Under the pieces are notes generated by a model. The model was not told the origin of the DNA. It was given only the letters and a program-made list of their open reading frames with translations, and ran no database searches. Positions 62,486-64,000 of a stretch of DNA of 64,000 bases are shown one piece after another (within the stretch, counting starts at the first letter, position 1; each line of letters begins with the position of its first letter). The stretch spans positions 310,001 to 374,000 of the forward strand of contig NZ_WWCS01000002.1 of NCBI RefSeq assembly GCF_009857535.1, given 5' to 3'. A program made the position numbers and the translations under genes. This DNA is from Duganella margarita. Lineage in GTDB: Bacteria > Pseudomonadota > Gammaproteobacteria > Burkholderiales > Burkholderiaceae_D.

Positions 62486-63871
62486 ATGAAACCTATGCGC
62501 CATCACATGTCCAAGATCCTCAAGTTTACCCAGTTCTCGTTCCGGGATCTGATCGTCGCGGCTGCGCCGACGGTGCTGACCATTGTCGGCATCTGCCTGC
62601 TGGCCTACTGGCTGGTCGACCCGGCGCCGCCGCGCACGGTGCGGCTGGGTACCGGCCAGGAAAACTCGGCCTACGAGGACTTCGGCAAGAAATACGCGGC
62701 GGCGCTGGCCAAGCATGGCGTCAAGGTCACGCTGGTGCAATCGGCCGGCTCCAGCGAAAATCTGCGTAACCTGAAAGAAGGCAAGGTCGATATCGCCTTC
62801 GTGCAAAGCGGCTCGACCAACGAGGAAGCGGCCGAGCGCGAAGGCCTGTCGTCGCTGGGCAGCCTGTTCGTTGAGCCGCTGTGGCTGTTCCTGCGTGAAG
62901 AGAAGGGCCAGCCGCCGATCACCCAGCTGACGCAGCTGCGCGGCAAGAAGATCAACTATGGCGCCAAGGGCGCCGGCTCGCCGCGGCTGTTCCGCCAGGT
63001 GCTGGAATTGAATGGCGTCGAAAAGGACGAAGTGCAGCGATTTTCGCTGGCCAACACGCCGGCCACGGTGGAGCTGCTGGAAGGCCGCATCGACGGCCTG
63101 GTGTTCACCTCGGCGCCGGAAGCGCCGCTGATCCAGATGCTGCTGCAAACGCCGGGCATCCGGCTGTTCGATTTCAACCAGGCCGAGGCGTATTCGCGCA
63201 AGCTGCCCTTCCTGACCCATGTGGTGCTGCCGCAGGGGATTGTGGACCTCGGCCGCAATATTCCGTCCGAAGACTACAACCTGATCGCGCCGACCGCCAC
63301 GCTGGTGGCGCGCGATGATTTGCATTCGGCCCTGGTGGATTTGTTCGTGCAGGCGGCGGCAACGATTCATGGCGGCGCCGGCTGGTTCCAGCAGCAGGGC
63401 CAGTTCCCGTCCGCCAAGTACACCGAGATTCCGGTCGATCCGGAAGCGGCCAAGTACTACAAGAGCGGGCCGCCGTTCCTGCAGCGGTATATGACTTTCT
63501 GGCTGGCCAATTTCTTCGACCGCATGTGGGTGCTGGTGGTGGCGCTGGGCGCGCTGATCCTGCCGCTGTCGAAGGTGATCCCGCCGCTGTACGTGTGGCG
63601 CATCCGCTCGCGCGTGTACAAATGGTATGGCCAGCTGCGCGCGGTGGAGCAGCGGGTGGAGGAGGCGCCGGCGGCGACCCGCATGCAGGTCTACGAAGAG
63701 CAGCTGAAGCGGCTCGACGAGATCGAGGAACTGGTCAACCAGGTGTCGATCCCGCTATCGTTTGCCGACGGCCTGTATGGCTTGCGCAGCCATATCCAGT
63801 TCGTGCGCAAGCGCATCCTGTTCCTGATGGGCGAGGGCAGCCCGGCCGGCGTTGAAGCGGTGCCGGTTTAA
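62486..63871 (+). CDS. TAXI-family TRAP solute-binding protein, membrane-anchored
   Basis: The 461-residue protein has an N-terminal membrane helix (about 20-45). A TAXI-type binding domain follows (about 55-325, VRLGTGQENSAYEDFGKKYAAALAKHGVKVTLVQSAGSSENLRNLKEGKVDIAFVQSG). A second helix lies at about 345-370, with a coiled-coil-like cytoplasmic tail after it. TAXI proteins bind small acids or glutamate for TRAP importers, but they are usually free in the periplasm. No TRAP permease gene is near. ATG 62486 follows AAGG; ATG 62507 is an alternative. The stop overlaps the convergent rhodanese stop (TTAA). Confidence 0.85.
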   Translation: MKPMRHHMSKILKFTQFSFRDLIVAAAPTVLTIVGICLLAYWLVDPAPPRTVRLGTGQENSAYEDFGKKYAAALAKHGVKVTLVQSAGSSENLRNLKEGKVDIAFVQSGSTNEEAAEREGLSSLGSLFVEPLWLFLREEKGQPPITQLTQLRGKKINYGAKGAGSPRLFRQVLELNGVEKDEVQRFSLANTPATVELLEGRIDGLVFTSAPEAPLIQMLLQTPGIRLFDFNQAEAYSRKLPFLTHVVLPQGIVDLGRNIPSEDYNLIAPTATLVARDDLHSALVDLFVQAAATIHGGAGWFQQQGQFPSAKYTEIPVDPEAAKYYKSGPPFLQRYMTFWLANFFDRMWVLVVALGALILPLSKVIPPLYVWRIRSRVYKWYGQLRAVEQRVEEAPAATRMQVYEEQLKRLDEIEELVNQVSIPLSFADGLYGLRSHIQFVRKRILFLMGEGSPAGVEAVPV

Positions 63872-64000
63872 GCGCCGATCCAGGGCAAGCCCGCGTGGCA
63901 CCAGCCGCTGACGTTCTTGCGGTGGCCGTGCTCGTCCTTGTCGCCCTCAAAGCCCTCCAGGATGTCATAGCAATGCTGGTAACCGTGTTCGGTCGCCAGC
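63868..64000 (-). CDS. Rhodanese-like domain protein, C-terminal end (partial)
   Basis: The last 44 codons on the minus strand read LATEHGYQHCYDILEGFEGD, then KDEHGHRKNVSGWCHAGLPWIGA. This matches the end of a rhodanese/sulfurtransferase domain (the usual final block is ..VYNVLEGFEGD..GHRN..GWRAAGLPW). The active-site cysteine loop lies beyond the window. It is convergent with the TAXI gene and shares TTAA with it. Confidence 0.75.
   Translation of the reverse strand, partial: LATEHGYQHCYDILEGFEGDKDEHGHRKNVSGWCHAGLPWIGA

Overview
This window looks like ordinary chromosome from a high-GC betaproteobacterium of the order Burkholderiales, most likely Oxalobacteraceae (Duganella/Massilia/Janthinobacterium type). 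That placement is an inference. It rests on the gene order ispB / rplU-rpmA-obgE-proB / nth-rsxB, a Burkholderiales-type trimeric porin, short-chain polyhydroxyalkanoate (PHA) genes with a Cys-type intracellular depolymerase, and many TonB receptors. No rRNA operon, phage, insertion sequence or CRISPR array was seen.

Layout. 1-8.6 kb: an orphan propeller-type sensor kinase, then a cobalt/cobalamin uptake locus (NiCoT permease diverging from a B12-riboswitch-controlled TonB receptor and PepSY membrane protein), then a LuxR-type regulator with a degenerate receiver. 8.7-22.5 kb: an accessory zone of regulators paired with transporters and small enzymes: a STAND-type regulator with MFS transporter and alpha/beta hydrolase, an SDR-MFS pair with a GlxA-type regulator, DUF302, porin, CzcE-like protein, a decayed carboxymuconolactone decarboxylase, an S41 peptidase, a membrane-bound AraC regulator and a methyltransferase. 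22.6-28.7 kb: tRNA-Pro(CGG), a soluble five-PAS chemoreceptor coupled to a triple-CheW protein, then a Fic protein coupled to a His-tailed DMT transporter.

28.7-40.8 kb: carbon metabolism. It holds a FadR-type regulator diverging from a three-subunit FAD/cytochrome c sugar (or gluconate) dehydrogenase, a D-malate/tartrate module (dmlA-like and dctA, with a divergent LysR regulator), a large TonB receptor, arsC and a luciferase-like oxidoreductase. 40.9-48.7 kb: the housekeeping block ispB, rplU, rpmA, obgE, proB, nth, rsxB, then a CLC channel with CBS domains and a MarR regulator.

48.8-54.5 kb: PHA depolymerase, ferredoxin-NADP reductase, 7Fe ferredoxin, a PHA-system protein, acyl-CoA-binding protein, HU, an orphan anti-sigma factor and FKBP. 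54.7-59.0 kb: a tightly coupled five-gene operon (YncE-like propeller, NodB-type deacetylase, fatty-acid hydroxylase/sterol desaturase, EI24 membrane protein, CinA/MoaB-like protein). 59.2-64 kb: a large class A PBP-like protein with an expanded transpeptidase domain, an orphan membrane-anchored TAXI protein, and the end of a rhodanese.

The most interesting observations are the B12-riboswitch/PepSY locus, the five-PAS receptor with its triple-CheW partner, a hairpin that covers the arsC ribosome-binding site, a PhaR-type operator at phaZ, palindromic repeats (one forms the 3' end of a gene), and the expanded PBP. No clearly new defence or mobile system was seen.
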